From: Zonotrichia leucophrys gambelii
Taxonomy: Eukaryota; Chordata; Aves; Passeriformes; Passerellidae
DNA: 64,000 nt
Direction: 5' to 3'
Assembly: GCF_028769735.1 (NCBI RefSeq)
Contig: NC_088173.1
Location: forward strand, 25,360,038-25,424,037
Part shown: piece by piece, positions 1 through 12,650 of the stretch
Layout: each line of letters begins with the position of its first letter
How positions within the stretch are numbered: the stretch's first letter is position 1
The notes under the pieces: model-generated
What the model was told of the DNA's origin: nothing
What the model saw: only the letters and a program-made list of their open reading frames with translations
Databases searched by the model: none
Position numbers and translations under genes: made by a program

Positions 1-1824
1 GTGTGTGGATGGTGTGCTCTCACTAAGTTTATCAGAAAATAAAATGTGCAAAACCAAATATAGCATTGAAATGCTGAAAGGGGAATGAAAATAAAAGGGA
101 GAGGGGAATCCCATTGATTTCCTGAGTGAGCAGGTTGCAGCGGTGCGGGCGGGCAGTGGAGGATGTGCTGGCTGGCCATGGGCTGTGTGGCAGAGCTCCC
201 AGAGCTGTGCTTACACGTGCTCCGACTCGGTTTCTTCCTTTCCATTCACACGGTTGTTTCTGCAGTGGGGGCTTTGTGTGAACGCTGTTAGATTGTGGCT
301 GCTGACAGAGCAGGGGACGCTGGTAACGAGCAACAGATGGCAAACGGATTTCAGTAGGAGGTCCGGTCCCATTTTGTTCAGTGCTCCCAGGTAAGGAGGT
401 TCCATGGTAAGGATGGAAGGAGTGTGTGTTTGAGGAGCTGCTGCTGCAGCTCTGGTTTGAGCTGTTCCAGAGCTATACCATGCTGCTTCTGCTAGCAGAG
501 TTGCACGCAGTGTGATGAAATGAAGATCGCCGTGAGTCAGGAAGACAATAAATTATAACTGTGTGGCTATGACAGCTCAGTAGGAGCACCTATGGATGGA
601 AAAAGCATTACATACTTTTAAGCACAATTGACATGAGATTTTTTTTTACCACTTTAATGAAAGTTTAATCAAATGAGCACGTAAAGCTTGGAGAGGAAAA
701 TATTTCTTTTACACAGGAAATAAAACTGCACAAACAAATATCTACTGTAAAGAGAGCAAATTTTATTTCAAATGCAGAGCTTTAAGATTGAAAATACAAT
801 CTGTGAGCGTGAAATTTTTTTTAGGAAGAGTCTTCTGTATAGACAAGCTTTTCAGTAAAGTGTTTATTAACACATGAAAAATAGCTTTCTGTATAAAATA
901 CACTGAGATCAAATTAGAAGCAAAAGCACCATGGTCAGTGGAGATAAGGTGCAGCTGTAGGAATTAACTTCTGCTTGTATAGTGGATCTTTCTGCATTAA
1001 AAGATTAAACCCCCCCCCTCTAATTTTAGAATATATGCATTTTAGGTGGACAACAGCCTCAGCTTTTCAAGTAGTTCAAAAGTCATGCAGTAAAAGATAT
1101 TCTGGACTTAAAATATAAAAGATAATACATGAATTCTAATATCATAGCACTGCAGTTATTTTATAATGCTTGTGCAATAATCATAACTCTCGAGAGAAAT
1201 ATTTTATACTTTTGGTGCATACTGGAGCTTTATATGTAGATTTTTGTGGGTCAATCTCATTAGTCCAAATAAGCTACTTGAAATACTTACAGGATAAAGA
1301 AAACCCTTTCTAAAAACACAGAAAAATTCAGTATTTGGAATCCCCAGAAACTGAAGAGTTAATGGTGGGGTTGCACTGGATTCAGTGTATTTGCAGATGT
1401 TGCTGCAACCAACTGCTGATTTTTCTCCCATCCTGTCAGGGAACCCTGCCAGCCATGATTCATGGAATGATTTTTTTGCGCTGAGTAATCTGTGGTTTTT
1501 CTTTTTTCCTCTTCCCTCTCCCTTATTTTTATCCCGAACTAAAGCACTATTCATTTCAGCTAAAGGGAGGAGAAGCTTCCAAAGCATTAATACAAAACAT
1601 TAAATACACTGTGTTTTGCGTGGAGGAATTGTAACAAATTTAAACTTGCAGTAATTTTACTTGGTCTTAGGCAGTCTAGTTCAGTGTGGGAAAACAGTTT
1701 TAGAAGAGAATCAGCTTTTGGTTTTGCTAGTCATATAAGTTTTGCTAGTCTCTTAAGACTTCTGTACTAGTATTGCTAAAGAACATCCAACTTCTGTGCT
1801 GATATTATGCCTCCTTTCTCACAG
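1..1824 (+). other. Intron upstream of window exon 1
   Basis: AT-rich intronic sequence ending in a good acceptor (ctcctttctcacag). It holds a short C-run at 1009-1018 but no CpG island, no recognisable promoter and no coding exon that fits the phase needed by exon 1 (one base carried over). I therefore place the transcription start upstream of the window. Confidence 0.7.
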
Positions 1825-1864
1825 ATCGCTCAGAAAGAAATAAACCAGACTGCCGCTCTTCAGG
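1825..1864 (+). CDS. SH3D19: SH3D19 window exon 1 (N-terminal micro-exon, 40 bp)
   Basis: Acceptor ctcctttctcacag and donor GG|GTAAGA. The exon begins with two bases finishing an upstream codon, then reads RSERNKPDCRSS and leaves GG to be completed to Gly by exon 2. It is a basic, Ser-rich, disordered segment of the long isoform. At 40 bp it is not a multiple of three. The call depends on phase agreement with exons 2-4 and the plausible peptide, so it is less certain than the SH3 exons. Confidence 0.8.
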
Positions 1865-4800
1865 GTAAGAACTGTATTTCTCTATTTATTCTTTCCTTCT
1901 CTTTCTTTTTTTTAACCCTAATTTTTTCCTTTTATTGGGTGAACTAGGAAGTTGGCCAGAAATATAAAAATGTCATTTTTCTGTTTCTCTGTTTGGGTAA
2001 CAGTAATGTAAAATAAATTAAGTTTTGTGTTAAACAAAATAAGTTTGTGTTAAAAATACTTGTTTTATATTCTTTATGGCCAAAGTTCTTTTTTCAAGAA
2101 ATTAATAGGACTTGCTAGATTGTAATTGTGCGCACTGAAACTCCAAATGCTTGTTTATGTGTCATGCACGGGGTTGTTTGGTAAAACTGTGGTTTAAAAC
2201 AAGAAGCTCCTCATGACTTTTCCTACTTTGAACTCTTTGCTTCTATGGCAAGGAAAGTAATTCTTGGTTCAAAAATAGCAACACTTTATTATTTATTCCA
2301 TTGACTCTGATCCCATCATACCCAAGGTTTCACAAGAAACAAACAAACAAAAGTGTTTTAAACAGAGCCCGTGCACACACACACCAACACGTTGTTTATT
2401 TAGAATTTTCATTAGGATTTGTCATGAACTTCTAGGCTATTGATTTGCAAGGCCATATGTTCCCTTTAGCTTCTGAATATTCTGTAGTTCTTCTTATCCT
2501 CTGATTTTTAAATAGTCTCTTTCTCTATTGCTCGTTTTCAAACTGTCTTTCAGTTCTCCACTGGGGAACAGGATTTTGTCCATGTCATGTGGTAGATAGT
2601 GGAATTTTAATGAACCAAAGTGGTAGAGCAGACCAGCGAACACTGGCTCTCCCATTCCTTTGTGAAAAGTCTTTCCAAAAAATTCCCCTGGTGTCCAGGC
2701 TTTTGACATGACCTGACCTTTTCATTTGATTTTTACAGTCTACATTTTTTCCTTTTTGGTACAGTTTTACAGTACAGTGGGCTAGGATTTACAGCTGGAA
2801 GAACAGTGTAGCATTTTCTTACAGCACACTTGATGTGTTGTATCTGTTGTGTGATGTGATGGGGAGGATGATTTTCCCTTCCCTCCCCCATCTGCCTCAG
2901 CACTGTAGCTGATTCCAGCAGTGTGTTTAAGTTGCAGGGGGGTATTGCCTTTGTCTTAAAATACTTTTAACTGCTTAAAAGCTCATCACTGCATGTGCTG
3001 ATTTCCTTTAATACTTCAAAATACTGAACTTATTTCTTTTATTTTCTAAAAACGTTGTGGTTACAGTCTAAATGTTAGAACTTTCATTAGATCATGTCAT
3101 ATTACAATAATGTCAAACAAATCCAAACCATTGTAAAAAGAAAAACTTATTTTATCAAAATGTTTAGTTTAAGGTTGAAAAAGCTTCAATCTCTTCCTCT
3201 TTCTTCTCCCTAGTTGTTCTCACCAATATCTTTTTGCTCTGGAGTGTGTTTTACAAGTTTGAATTTGAACCAAAAGCAAAGTAAAACTTCTGATTTTTTT
3301 CCATGGAATTGGAAAGTCAAATGTGGACCTTTTTTTTTTTTGGCAATAAAACACTACCCTAAGTTGCCTGGATTACAGTCTCCAAATTCTCATGTGGAAA
3401 GCACAGAGTAATTAAGAGTATAATGTAGATGGCTCATAATGTTGAGAGAAATGCAGCTTTCAGTAGTCTTTCATTCCTGTAAGTAGTGCATGTGCTTTCT
3501 GACCATATTTATGTATCTTCTACCCCCTTCTCAGTCTCACTGGCCATTGTGTCATGAGCTGTGAGGACAAGCCACCATTTGAAGGGTAGTGTTGTTTTGT
3601 GCGCATCTCATTACTGTTTCTACATTGGAACAGGAGCAGCTTGCCTTGCTTAAATGATGTACTCTGCTAATTGATATTACTGCACTCAGTGGTTCATCTC
3701 TCATTATAATTAGAAGCACTATTCTGTGGTGACAAATTGCTGGGTGAGATTCTTATCCCAAGTCTGGCCATGTCATGCCCTGGAAAAGAGCTGCAGTTGC
3801 ATCAAGGCCAGAGCCCCTTGATAGAAGACCTGAGGGAAAGCTAAATTGCGAAGTATGCACAGCTAAAACTGAAGTGTAAAGCACACTTCTCTTGTAACAT
3901 AGGCAGAATTTCCTATGTTACAAGCTGTTTGAATGTTACTGGGGACAGTTTTATTCCATTTTATGATGAGCTACTGCACTTTGGACACTGTCTTCTCTGG
4001 GAGCAGTTCATGACAAGGGAAAAAGAAAATACAGTGGTTCAGAGGCATCTTGGCTACTTATTCCTTAAACTGCATGTTGAGGGATGCATAGCTTAAACAC
4101 ACAAGATACTACCCCTCTCATGGTCTCAAGTGGAACAAAAATGACACTGCAGGTCTTGAACTCAAGGTCTGGAAACAAGAGGTTCTGCACTAGAATTACT
4201 ATGAAGTATTGGATGTCAACATGGGTAGACCAGCTGACAAGATGAAGGAATAAGCAGTGAGCCTTAAGAAAGGTAGATAACCTAAGGTGAAATAGCAGAC
4301 ATAGATGTTTCCAAGAGAGATTCAGAAAAGTAGTTTATTGTTTCATACAAAACTCTGATGAGATCTTGCCCAGAAGTCTGTCAAGTCTAAGTATAAATGT
4401 GGAACACTGGGATAAGAAAAGACCAAAAGAAGGCCCAGATATCCACCACCAACTCTTCCTCATGTATCATAACGTTAGGTTGTGGTCTGGAACATGATCA
4501 TCATAACAAAAAGGTCACATAACAATATTTCTTGTGATTTCAAGGTTCTAAAGTTTGCCCTTTCCAATCTTCTATTCTTATATATGTCTCTGCCTATGCA
4601 TTTCTAGATGTATTTCAAGCTTATGCTTGAGTCTTTGTAGTATTAGGGATGAAGAGTTTATATACAGTGAGACGGGATCCATTTGAAAACATACCTTTGG
4701 ACATAATTCACTTGCAATGAAAGACATTAAAAAAACTGTTGTAGGTAGAACAGTATATAAATGGTCATTAATATAGTACTTTATTATAGGGTGATGCCAT

Positions 4801-6437
4801 TTAAAAGAATTTTTACAGCAGTATCAGGAACTCTGAGAAATATTCTGATTTGGTTATTAGCCTGTCAAATGTTTAGCATGGGAGAAATGCTACAGAAAGA
4901 GGGAGCATTCTGAGACTGATACAGGGATTTGGCATGGCATGGGGAAGAAACCTGGAGAGTGGATAAATCAAAGATAATGATTGAAAGGCAGGGAAATAGC
5001 TAACCTTTACAAAATGTGTATTACTACATCGTCTTCTGCCTCTTTTGGTGATTATCAACCATCTGACACTCCGGAGAGTTTAGATAAAGCAAGGAGTAGC
5101 AGAACAGGGCCTGTGTATCTATTTCATGTACTGCTCTGCACTGATTTTTTGTTAAATATAGCACATTAGTAAGATCAAAACAAATGTTCACTCAAACCAG
5201 ATAATACCTATTGCTATGTTAATTTTAATCAAGAGACATTTAGTCTCATGACCTAATAGCCACCCTTCGATTGTTACATTTCAGACAGTATGAAAATATA
5301 TCTCTACTGGTAACAGTGGTCTGTAATTACAATTCTTGATTTTACTGTCAGGTCATGCTTGTACTGTTGTCTCTGATAGCTTCAGGTCATGCACTGCTGT
5401 AACACAAGTCAATTAGGTCAAAAGAAGTAGGTCTTTATTCCTCTAAATGTTTTCAAACTGAAAATATGATAGTAATAGAAAAGAAGATTTCAGGCATCTA
5501 CATATTTGCAGTTAATCCCTGAAGGTGAGTAAAGCTTGTAGAAGGAACTGGAATTTTTTTTTTCTTCTTTTGGTTAAGGATTGTTGATCAAGAAAACCTG
5601 AAACACAATCCTATAATTTGGTATAATTCTTTGTAGTTTCCTTGACCTTGGAGATGAGCAGGTGAAGGTAGCTAACAGCTGCAGCAATTTATTGAGAGAT
5701 TTAGTAGGGTATCAATCACTTGACTTCAAGTCAGAAATATCAGTGTCTACTGTGAAAAATGGGAAGGGGGATAAAAAGAATTAGTTCATTTCTAGAAACA
5801 GATCCTAGATTTTACTGCATATTGTCTGCCTGGTGACTGTAATATGCTTAAGTTCTTTTACAGCTGGTTGCCTTCATTTGATTGCAGTAAATTGAGCTTT
5901 TTTTATTTAAAATGCATCAAGTCAACAATACAAATAGACAAAAGTCGTCTTTTGTTCCTTTATAAACAAGCACTTGTAGTGGCTGATCAAAGGGGCTACT
6001 GATCCCTTTAGTGAAGCTCTGGTAAATCAAGCGATCGTTTTTATGAATGGTATTTTGTATCTGACTTTGGTTTTAATTGTTTGGGGTTTTTTTTAATGTA
6101 GCAGAATTCCATTAGTGAAAGCTCTTCTGCATTTCTGTTTCCTCTGCTACATAATGTTGATTTTAATCTCTGCGTTTAAGAGATACTACAGTAACAGTTA
6201 GACTATCTCTTAAGAGTGTGTTTTCCCAGATCATCTGTGAAACCTGAAAAGACACCCTTTAATGAGGATCTTAAGCGTTTAACAGAGCACGAAGGAAATC
6301 CTAAGGCACTGGCTTGAGAATGTGGTGGAACTGTCCCCTCTTTATAATTAAAATGAGGTGGTTTTGCAAATCAGTATGCTTTTGAGGCCTTAACAGGTTT
6401 TTCTAGTTTGTAACCATTACAGTCAGTCATTTAATAG

Positions 6438-7232
6438 TTTCACCAGATCATAGAATATCCTGAGCTGGAAATTACCCACAAGGGTCATTGAAATCTAACT
6501 TCTGGCCCTGGACAGAAGCATCCCCAAGAGTCACACCATGGGCCTGAGAGCATTGTCCAAAAGCTTCTTGAGCTCTGTCAGGCTTGGTGCTGTGGCCACT
6601 TCCCTGGGGAGCTGTTCCAGTGCCCAAACACCCTCTGGGTGAAGAGCCTTTTCCTAATATCGAACTAAACCTCCCCTAACCACAGCTTCAGGCCATTCCC
6701 TCAGGTCCTGTCACTGTCACCACAGAGAAGAGATCAGTGCCTGCCCCTGCTGTGCCCATCACCAGGAAGTTGTAACTGCACTGAGGTCTCCCCTCAGTTT
6801 TCTCCGCTCCAGGCTGAGCAGCCCCAGTACCTCAGCCACTCCTCACACAGCTTCCCCTCAAGCCCTTTGCCATCCTTGTTGCCCTCTGGACACTCTCCAA
6901 CAGCTCAGTGTCTTTCTGATGTTGTGGCACCCAGAGCTGCCCCAGCACTGGAGGTGAGGCTGCCCCAGCTCAGAGCAGGGCAGGACAATCCCCTCCCTGG
7001 CCTGGCTGTGCCTGCTGCCCCCCAGGACAGGGCTGTGCCTCCTGGCTGCCAGGGCTCAGTGACTCACGTTCAATGCCATGGACCAGCACCCCCAGCTCCC
7101 TTCCTGCAGCGCTGCTCCAGCCTCTCGTTCCCCAGTCTGTATGTACATTCAGGATTGCCCATCTGAGGTATAGAGTCTGGCATTTGTCTTTGTTAAACTT
7201 TATATTGTTGATGAATGCCCTGTCTTAGTCAA
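6438..7232 (-). mobile_element. CR1 LINE fragment, reverse orientation
   Basis: The segment opens with tcatagaatatcctgagctg, the reverse complement of a typical CR1 3' end. It continues with recognisable CR1 text: the loss of ~10-15% matches, the cctctggacactctccaaca block and the ccagtctgtatgtacattca block. GC content is well above its surroundings. CR1 elements are the dominant avian LINE and are usually 5'-truncated, as here. The 99-residue open frame at 6867-7166 is a by-product of the repeat. The far edge is approximate. Confidence 0.85.
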
Positions 7233-9393
7233 AGGGGCAGCGTGGAGAGACTTCTGCTGCTTCCGTACTGAGAAATCCCAGAATGGAGGGAAGGTCATGC
7301 AGGTCACGTAATCAGGCATGGTGCTCATAGTGGGAAGATGCTGATGCTAGGTCAGGCCCATGATGTTTTTTTACAGCCAAGATGGGAAAATCTCCTGGGA
7401 ACGAGAGATTGAGCCTGCTTACTTTCAGCCCACTCTGAGGCTGCTTGTCTGTCATTTACTAACTTTATTTCCAAATGGTTGTGCTGTGGGAAACACTACC
7501 AAAAGAAACAGTCTAAAATCTGGACTGCTTCATATCCAGGAGGACTGAATTCATTCACACAAACATCCTGAAGTACAGTTTTTCATCACTGTTGTTTAAA
7601 ACCCTTGTGTTGTCTACTAGCAATGTGTGAACAGCCTTGTCAGTGCTTCTGTTTTACACAGGAAAATTTCAGGCTTTTGCCCATCCAGCCAGTGTAACAG
7701 ACTGTAATACACATCTGAAGTTTGAGACTTTGAACCTTGCTGGCACTCCATCTGAATGGGAAGGGTTGTGTGTGGAAGAAAGAATGAATGTTGGGGGATG
7801 TTTTACAGTGATATTCTTATTCATTACCTTCAACTTTTGCAATTTTTAAGGCTAGAGACTATCAAGTTACTCTTGCTCTAAGCATGCTTTTAGGCTGTGA
7901 AAATAGAAATGTCCTGCTTTTGTACCCTCCCAGTAGGTCAGAAGTCAGGGTAGTTCTGAAAAGTATCTAGTCTCCTTTCCAAATCCTTGGGGTGCAGTTT
8001 CACAATTGCCCTGAGCTGAGCTAAGCCTGTGTTGCTCCAAGAAGGAAAGGTCTTGTTCTCTCCTTTGGGCTGCTGTCAGTGCTCATGTGGTTAGTTGGAT
8101 CACAAGGCTGGTCTCCAGGGAAAAAAATAGCTGTGTCTCCACTTCACAGATGAAGCAGGCTCAGCACAGGGGTGCAGAGTGATTTCTTGCAAGTTCCACA
8201 ATCAGTCAATGGCAGAACTGGAAACAGGGGCTCTGAGTTATGACTTTTCTTGTTATCTTAAAAGTAGGCTCATGTGACTCCTTTATTTTCAGTCTAAGAG
8301 ATAAATTTTGGACTTACTTACTCAGTGCAATCCCACAGGTTAAATATAGATTTAAACTGGTGCAGTGTGAGATTGGAATCTGCTTATGTGTCTTTCTTTT
8401 GTTTATCACGTTTCTCATCAGCACGGGCTTTCACCTTGGAGCTGTTGCTTCTGGGAGTAGAATAAGCTGGAGCGATTTTTGTGCAGCTTGTTTCTTTGGT
8501 AGCTTCTTTGCCACAATAAATCACCATGCTTAATTTTTAATTTGCAATGTTAATTTTTACTCTGCTTAGTTTATACTTCTCTGTAAATGAGGAAAAAAAG
8601 AATCACAGGTAGAGCTAAGGAATAAATGGCAGATGGGTTCAGCATAGTTTTTGGCAGTTAGGGATCACAAGAGTATCTAGAGCCTATTCCTGGGGGTGTT
8701 TGTTTTAATGTTGGTCATTTGTCACTGTTGTGTTGGGGATTTTTGCCTATTCATCTCACAGATAGCAGTAAAGAGTTATTGTGAAGGGTGTATCCTAGCC
8801 AGCCTCCTAGATCCCTTATTCCTAAACAGAGAAGAGGGATTTGTTTTAATAAAAAGAGTGCTCTGTTCCTGGTTTCTGCAAAGGGAATTCTGAAGGACTG
8901 TTTGCTCTGGTGGCCTGAACAACTCTTTCCGTTGTCTGGGCTGCTCTCCAGTGCTTATTCTAATTCATAATGGAAAATAACGCTGCAAATGAGATGGTTG
9001 TTGAAAGAATAAAGAGAAAAAGGCTCACCCTCTGTCTTCGCTGAAAGAATTTCACTGCTTCTTTGGGCATCTTGTGTACATGAGCAAGTTTCACCATCCC
9101 ATCATCTTTCAGAACAGACTTCTATAGAAAGTACTGAGGATCATCCAGACACATGGCCACACTCCTTGTGCATTAGGAGAGTTATCTGGGGCATGAACAA
9201 CCATGATAGACATTAGTTCTAAGAAAGGTGGCTTCAGGAAGGACACAACTGCCCATTTTTTAAGCCAAGTTAATCAGTCATGGTTATAATTTTCCTTCTT
9301 TATAATTTTGTTTCTCCCCAAGACATTTCAGTGATGAACAGCAGATGAAGTTTGTGGTAGCTGGGAAGGAAGGCTGGGAGAGAATTTTTTCCC

Positions 9394-9440
9394 AAAGGTA
9401 TTTATAATGTTCTTAAAGGTATTTATAATGTTCTTAAAGG
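9394..9440. repeat. 21-bp tandem duplication
   Basis: The unit aaaggtatttataatgttct plus t occurs twice back to back (9394-9414 and 9415-9435) and is followed by a partial third unit. The two copies are identical, suggesting a recent slippage event. Confidence 0.9.
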
Positions 9441-10783
9441 AAACAGAAAAGGAGGAGGAGCTGCTAAGAGAAGCCTATAGGATATGTGTCAGGGCTGAGG
9501 AGGCAGACTCAGCAGGTTGTAAACTTGCAATGCAGAAGTAGTAATCGTGAGGTTGTCTCTGAAAGAATTTCATGTTGATATTTTAAGAGTGTTGGAGCTT
9601 TTGTTTATTTCCCTAAGGATTTATGTAGGTTTCTGTCTAGGCTCAGTATCTACATTTTCTTTTGCCTCTGGAATTTGAGTGGGAGAGCTCTGTTTGCAGT
9701 TATATTGTATTCATTTCTATGGCCTCTTACTCTGATGTGCACAAAAGAGAAGAGATTGTTATTTCATTCTTTTTTATTTTGTTCTCTTAATGTACCACTC
9801 ACCTACTTTGTAATTTCATTGTAAGTTATTTCTTTGGTGTCTTTGTTCTTTATTCTAGTGTAGGGAATCAGTTACCTCAAGTACCAGCGTCTGATTTGGC
9901 AGGTTGAACATTGAAATGATTGATCAAGTACTCTTTTAAAGCCTGTAACAGTTGCATTCTTACTACATCATGGGGGTAAAGTATTCCTAGTGAGGCCTGT
10001 CACATTGATAATTTCTTCCTCTTAAATGTATTTTAGTATAATGTACGGTATAATGTGCAGTTTGCACAGTTGTACTTTTGACTCTGATTCTGTCCTTTGT
10101 GAGAGATTGCATTTCTGATTTTTCTAAAAAATTTCTCTGTTCAAAAATGGTATTTTGCTCAGTGCAAGCATCACCCTTTGAATTTAAGCCATGTTTGCAT
10201 ACTGCATTTGTCCTAGTTTTGGCCATCTGTGACAAATCACAGGCTCGACTGAGCTAGTATTAGTCTCTAGTATAGACAAGGATGAGCTGCTTTTTCATCT
10301 GTTCCAGCTGCTTCAGCTTCAAGAGAACTAAGATCCAGTGATACAAAACGTCATGTTGCTTGTTCCCTTGGAGGCTTACAACTAAGGCAGGTCACCAGCA
10401 GGTGTCATACCCCAGGAGGGTCCCCTAGTACTGAGGACTAAAGTTAGATCATGCAACCCTGAATATGGAAAGTATTTGTAGAAGTATGGTCTTTATAAGT
10501 ATGCATAGCTGCATCCTAATCTTGGGAGCATTGTTGTTACAAGAGGCTTGTCATCTGACTACGGTGGACACTGCCATCTCCTTGAGGCAAAGGTTGACTT
10601 CTAATTAAAGAGGAGGTCCAAATCTAATCAGGGTGTTCCAACCACAAGCAGTAATTACTGTGTTAAATCTCTCTTTTGATCTATAGCATTATAATTTGGT
10701 TGAAGCAAAAGAAGTACCTCAGTGATATCACGTTTTTATTAGGCAATACTTTTGCTTGGAATAGATGCTTAGTAAAAAGAAAC

Positions 10784-10832
10784 AGCTTTGGTTTTACTAT
10801 TATAATTTAGCTTTGGTTTTACTATTATAATT
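10784..10832. repeat. 25-bp tandem duplication
   Basis: Two adjacent copies of a unit beginning agctttggttttactattat lie at 10784-10808 and 10809-10832; the second lacks a match only at its last base. It is intronic with no coding effect. Confidence 0.9.
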
Positions 10833-11019
10833 CTTCTCTTTCGTGTCATTGGACTTCTGCCTCTCCATCCCCTCACACACCAGTATCCAGGATCTAGTAT
10901 TAGAATCTGTAAGAAGGTTATAGAAGTGAGAGGACTAGAGGAAATAGCCTTAAGCTGAGACATGGGAGATTGAGATTACATAATATTTTTTAAAAAAATC
11001 ACTGTTATGGTAGTCAGGA

Positions 11020-11213
11020 ATTGGAGTAGGTTGCTCAGGGAGGTAGTGGAGTCACCATCCCTGGAGGTGGTCAAGAGACATCTGGATCTGGTGCTGGATG
11101 ATACAATTTAATAGTTTAGTGGTTCAGGGGTTACAGTGGTAGTGCCTGGTTGACAGTTGAACTTGATGATCCTAAAAGTCCCTTCCAACCTTGATGATTT
11201 TATGATTCCATGA
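11020..11213 (+). mobile_element. CR1 LINE 3' fragment, forward orientation
   Basis: Contains the CR1 3'-end signature: aggttgctcagggaggtagt, then ccatccctggaggtggtcaa, then gtcccttccaacc and a terminal tgattttatgattccatga. It is a short, 5'-truncated copy in the same direction as the gene and opposite to the other CR1 copies here. Boundaries are approximate. Confidence 0.85.
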
Positions 11214-11785
11214 ATACAGTATAGTTCAAACAATCCTGATATCATTTTGTGATTGGACCAGGTCAGGAAGTTTCACAGTTTCTTTGGACAACTGTTTTTA
11301 AAACCACTGTATTGTTTTATTGCCTTTTTTCCATGGTCCCCTCTATAATAATAGGTCGATGAATAGCTAAAAGCATGTAGTGCTCCTGACAGGTGAAGGT
11401 AGGAAGAAAGAGAAGAATATGATGGAACAAGTACATTAATGACAGCTGCAGGAGAGGCTTTCTCACTGCACCTTACTGGTGTATAGCACAAAAGATTATT
11501 TGCTTTACTAGTCAATCTATCTTCTTCCCTCTAAGGTTGTTGACAAGGAAATGAGTTCTGTTAAATGAACTTTTTACAGTGTGAACTGACTAGAAATGTT
11601 TTCTGTTACACCATTTATTTTTTTTCACCAAAGACGGATCTGAAATGACAACACAGTTCTGTGATGCAACTTGAAGCCAATTCTTCTTGTTCTTTTCCTT
11701 GTTATTTGGCAGAAGAGACAGACCCTCACCTTGATATAACCTATTTTCATGTGGTTTTAGGGAGCATTAAGGTTTTGCATGAGCC

Positions 11786-12187
11786 TTTTTTCTCCAGGAT
11801 AAATACCCCCAACTCCCTCAGCTGCTTGTCACAAGATTTGTGCTCCAGTGCTCCAAGATTTGCTCACCAGTTTTGTTGCCCTTCTTTGGACACTCTCAGC
11901 ACCTCAGTGTCCATCTTGTAGTGAGGAGCCCAAAACTAAATACAGAATTCAAAGTATGGCCTCACTAGGGCCAAGTACATAGCAGCAATCACTGTGTTGA
12001 TCCTGCTAGCCACACTGTTTCTGAGACAGGCCTAGAGGACCACCTGGATGTATGCTGACTCATGAACAAACACTATCAACCAGCATCCCCAGGTCCTTTT
12101 CCACAGGCAGTTTTCCAGCCATTCTTCCCTCAGCCTGTAGCAATGCCTGGGGTTGTTGTGACCCAGGTGAAGGACCGTGCTCAGGGA
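11786..12187 (-). mobile_element. CR1 LINE fragment, reverse orientation (first of two)
   Basis: CR1-like text on the reverse strand: ttgcccttctttggacactc, a gtagtgaggagcccaaaact block and a cagcatccccaggtcctttt block. It stops near 12187, where a second, independent CR1 copy restarts from a more 3' consensus position. It is clearly diverged from consensus, so old. Confidence 0.75.
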
Positions 12188-12650
12188 GGGTAATGCTAGA
12201 GCACATGGCAGCGATTGTGTCCAGATGGTTCTTGAGAATCTCCAGTGAGAGGGAATCCAGAACCTCTCTGGGCAATTTGGCACAGTCACCTGCACAGTAA
12301 AAAAGTCCTTTCCTGTGTTTGGTGGAACTTCCTGTGCATCAGTTTCTGTCCCTTCCCTCTTGTCCTGTTGCTTGGCACCACTGAGCAGAGCCTGGCTCCA
12401 TCCTTTTGTCACCCTCCCTGCACATACTGAGACATTGATGAGGTTCCCTCTCAGTTTTCTCAAGGCTGAAGAGGCTCAACTCTCTCAGCCTGTTATTTTA
12501 AGTGAGATGCTCCAGGCTTATCATCATCTTTGTTGCCCTCCTCTGGACCTGCTCCAGGAGCTCCATGTCTCTCCTGCAGTGAGGAGCCCAGAACTGGACA
12601 CAGCACTCCAGATGTGCCTCACCAGAGCTGAGCAGAGGGACAGGATCGCC
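12188..12650 (-). mobile_element. CR1 LINE fragment, reverse orientation (second of two)
   Basis: Runs from about ccagatggttcttgagaatc through ctcaaggctgaagaggctca and cctctggacctgctccagga to agagctgagcagaggga. The consensus order restarts relative to the preceding copy: gtgaggagcccaaaact at about 11920 and gtgaggagcccagaact at about 12580 are the same consensus site. That shows two separate insertions or a duplication. Open frames over this region on both strands are repeat-derived. Confidence 0.8.

Noticed and set aside
143..394. Open frame ending near a donor-like CCCAG|GTAAGG at 391, as a possible first coding exon
   Set aside because: In its open frame it would leave two bases, whereas exon 1 needs one base carried over. 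No CpG island or promoter context was seen.
6867..7166. 99-codon open frame
   Set aside because: Lies wholly within a reverse-oriented CR1 repeat.
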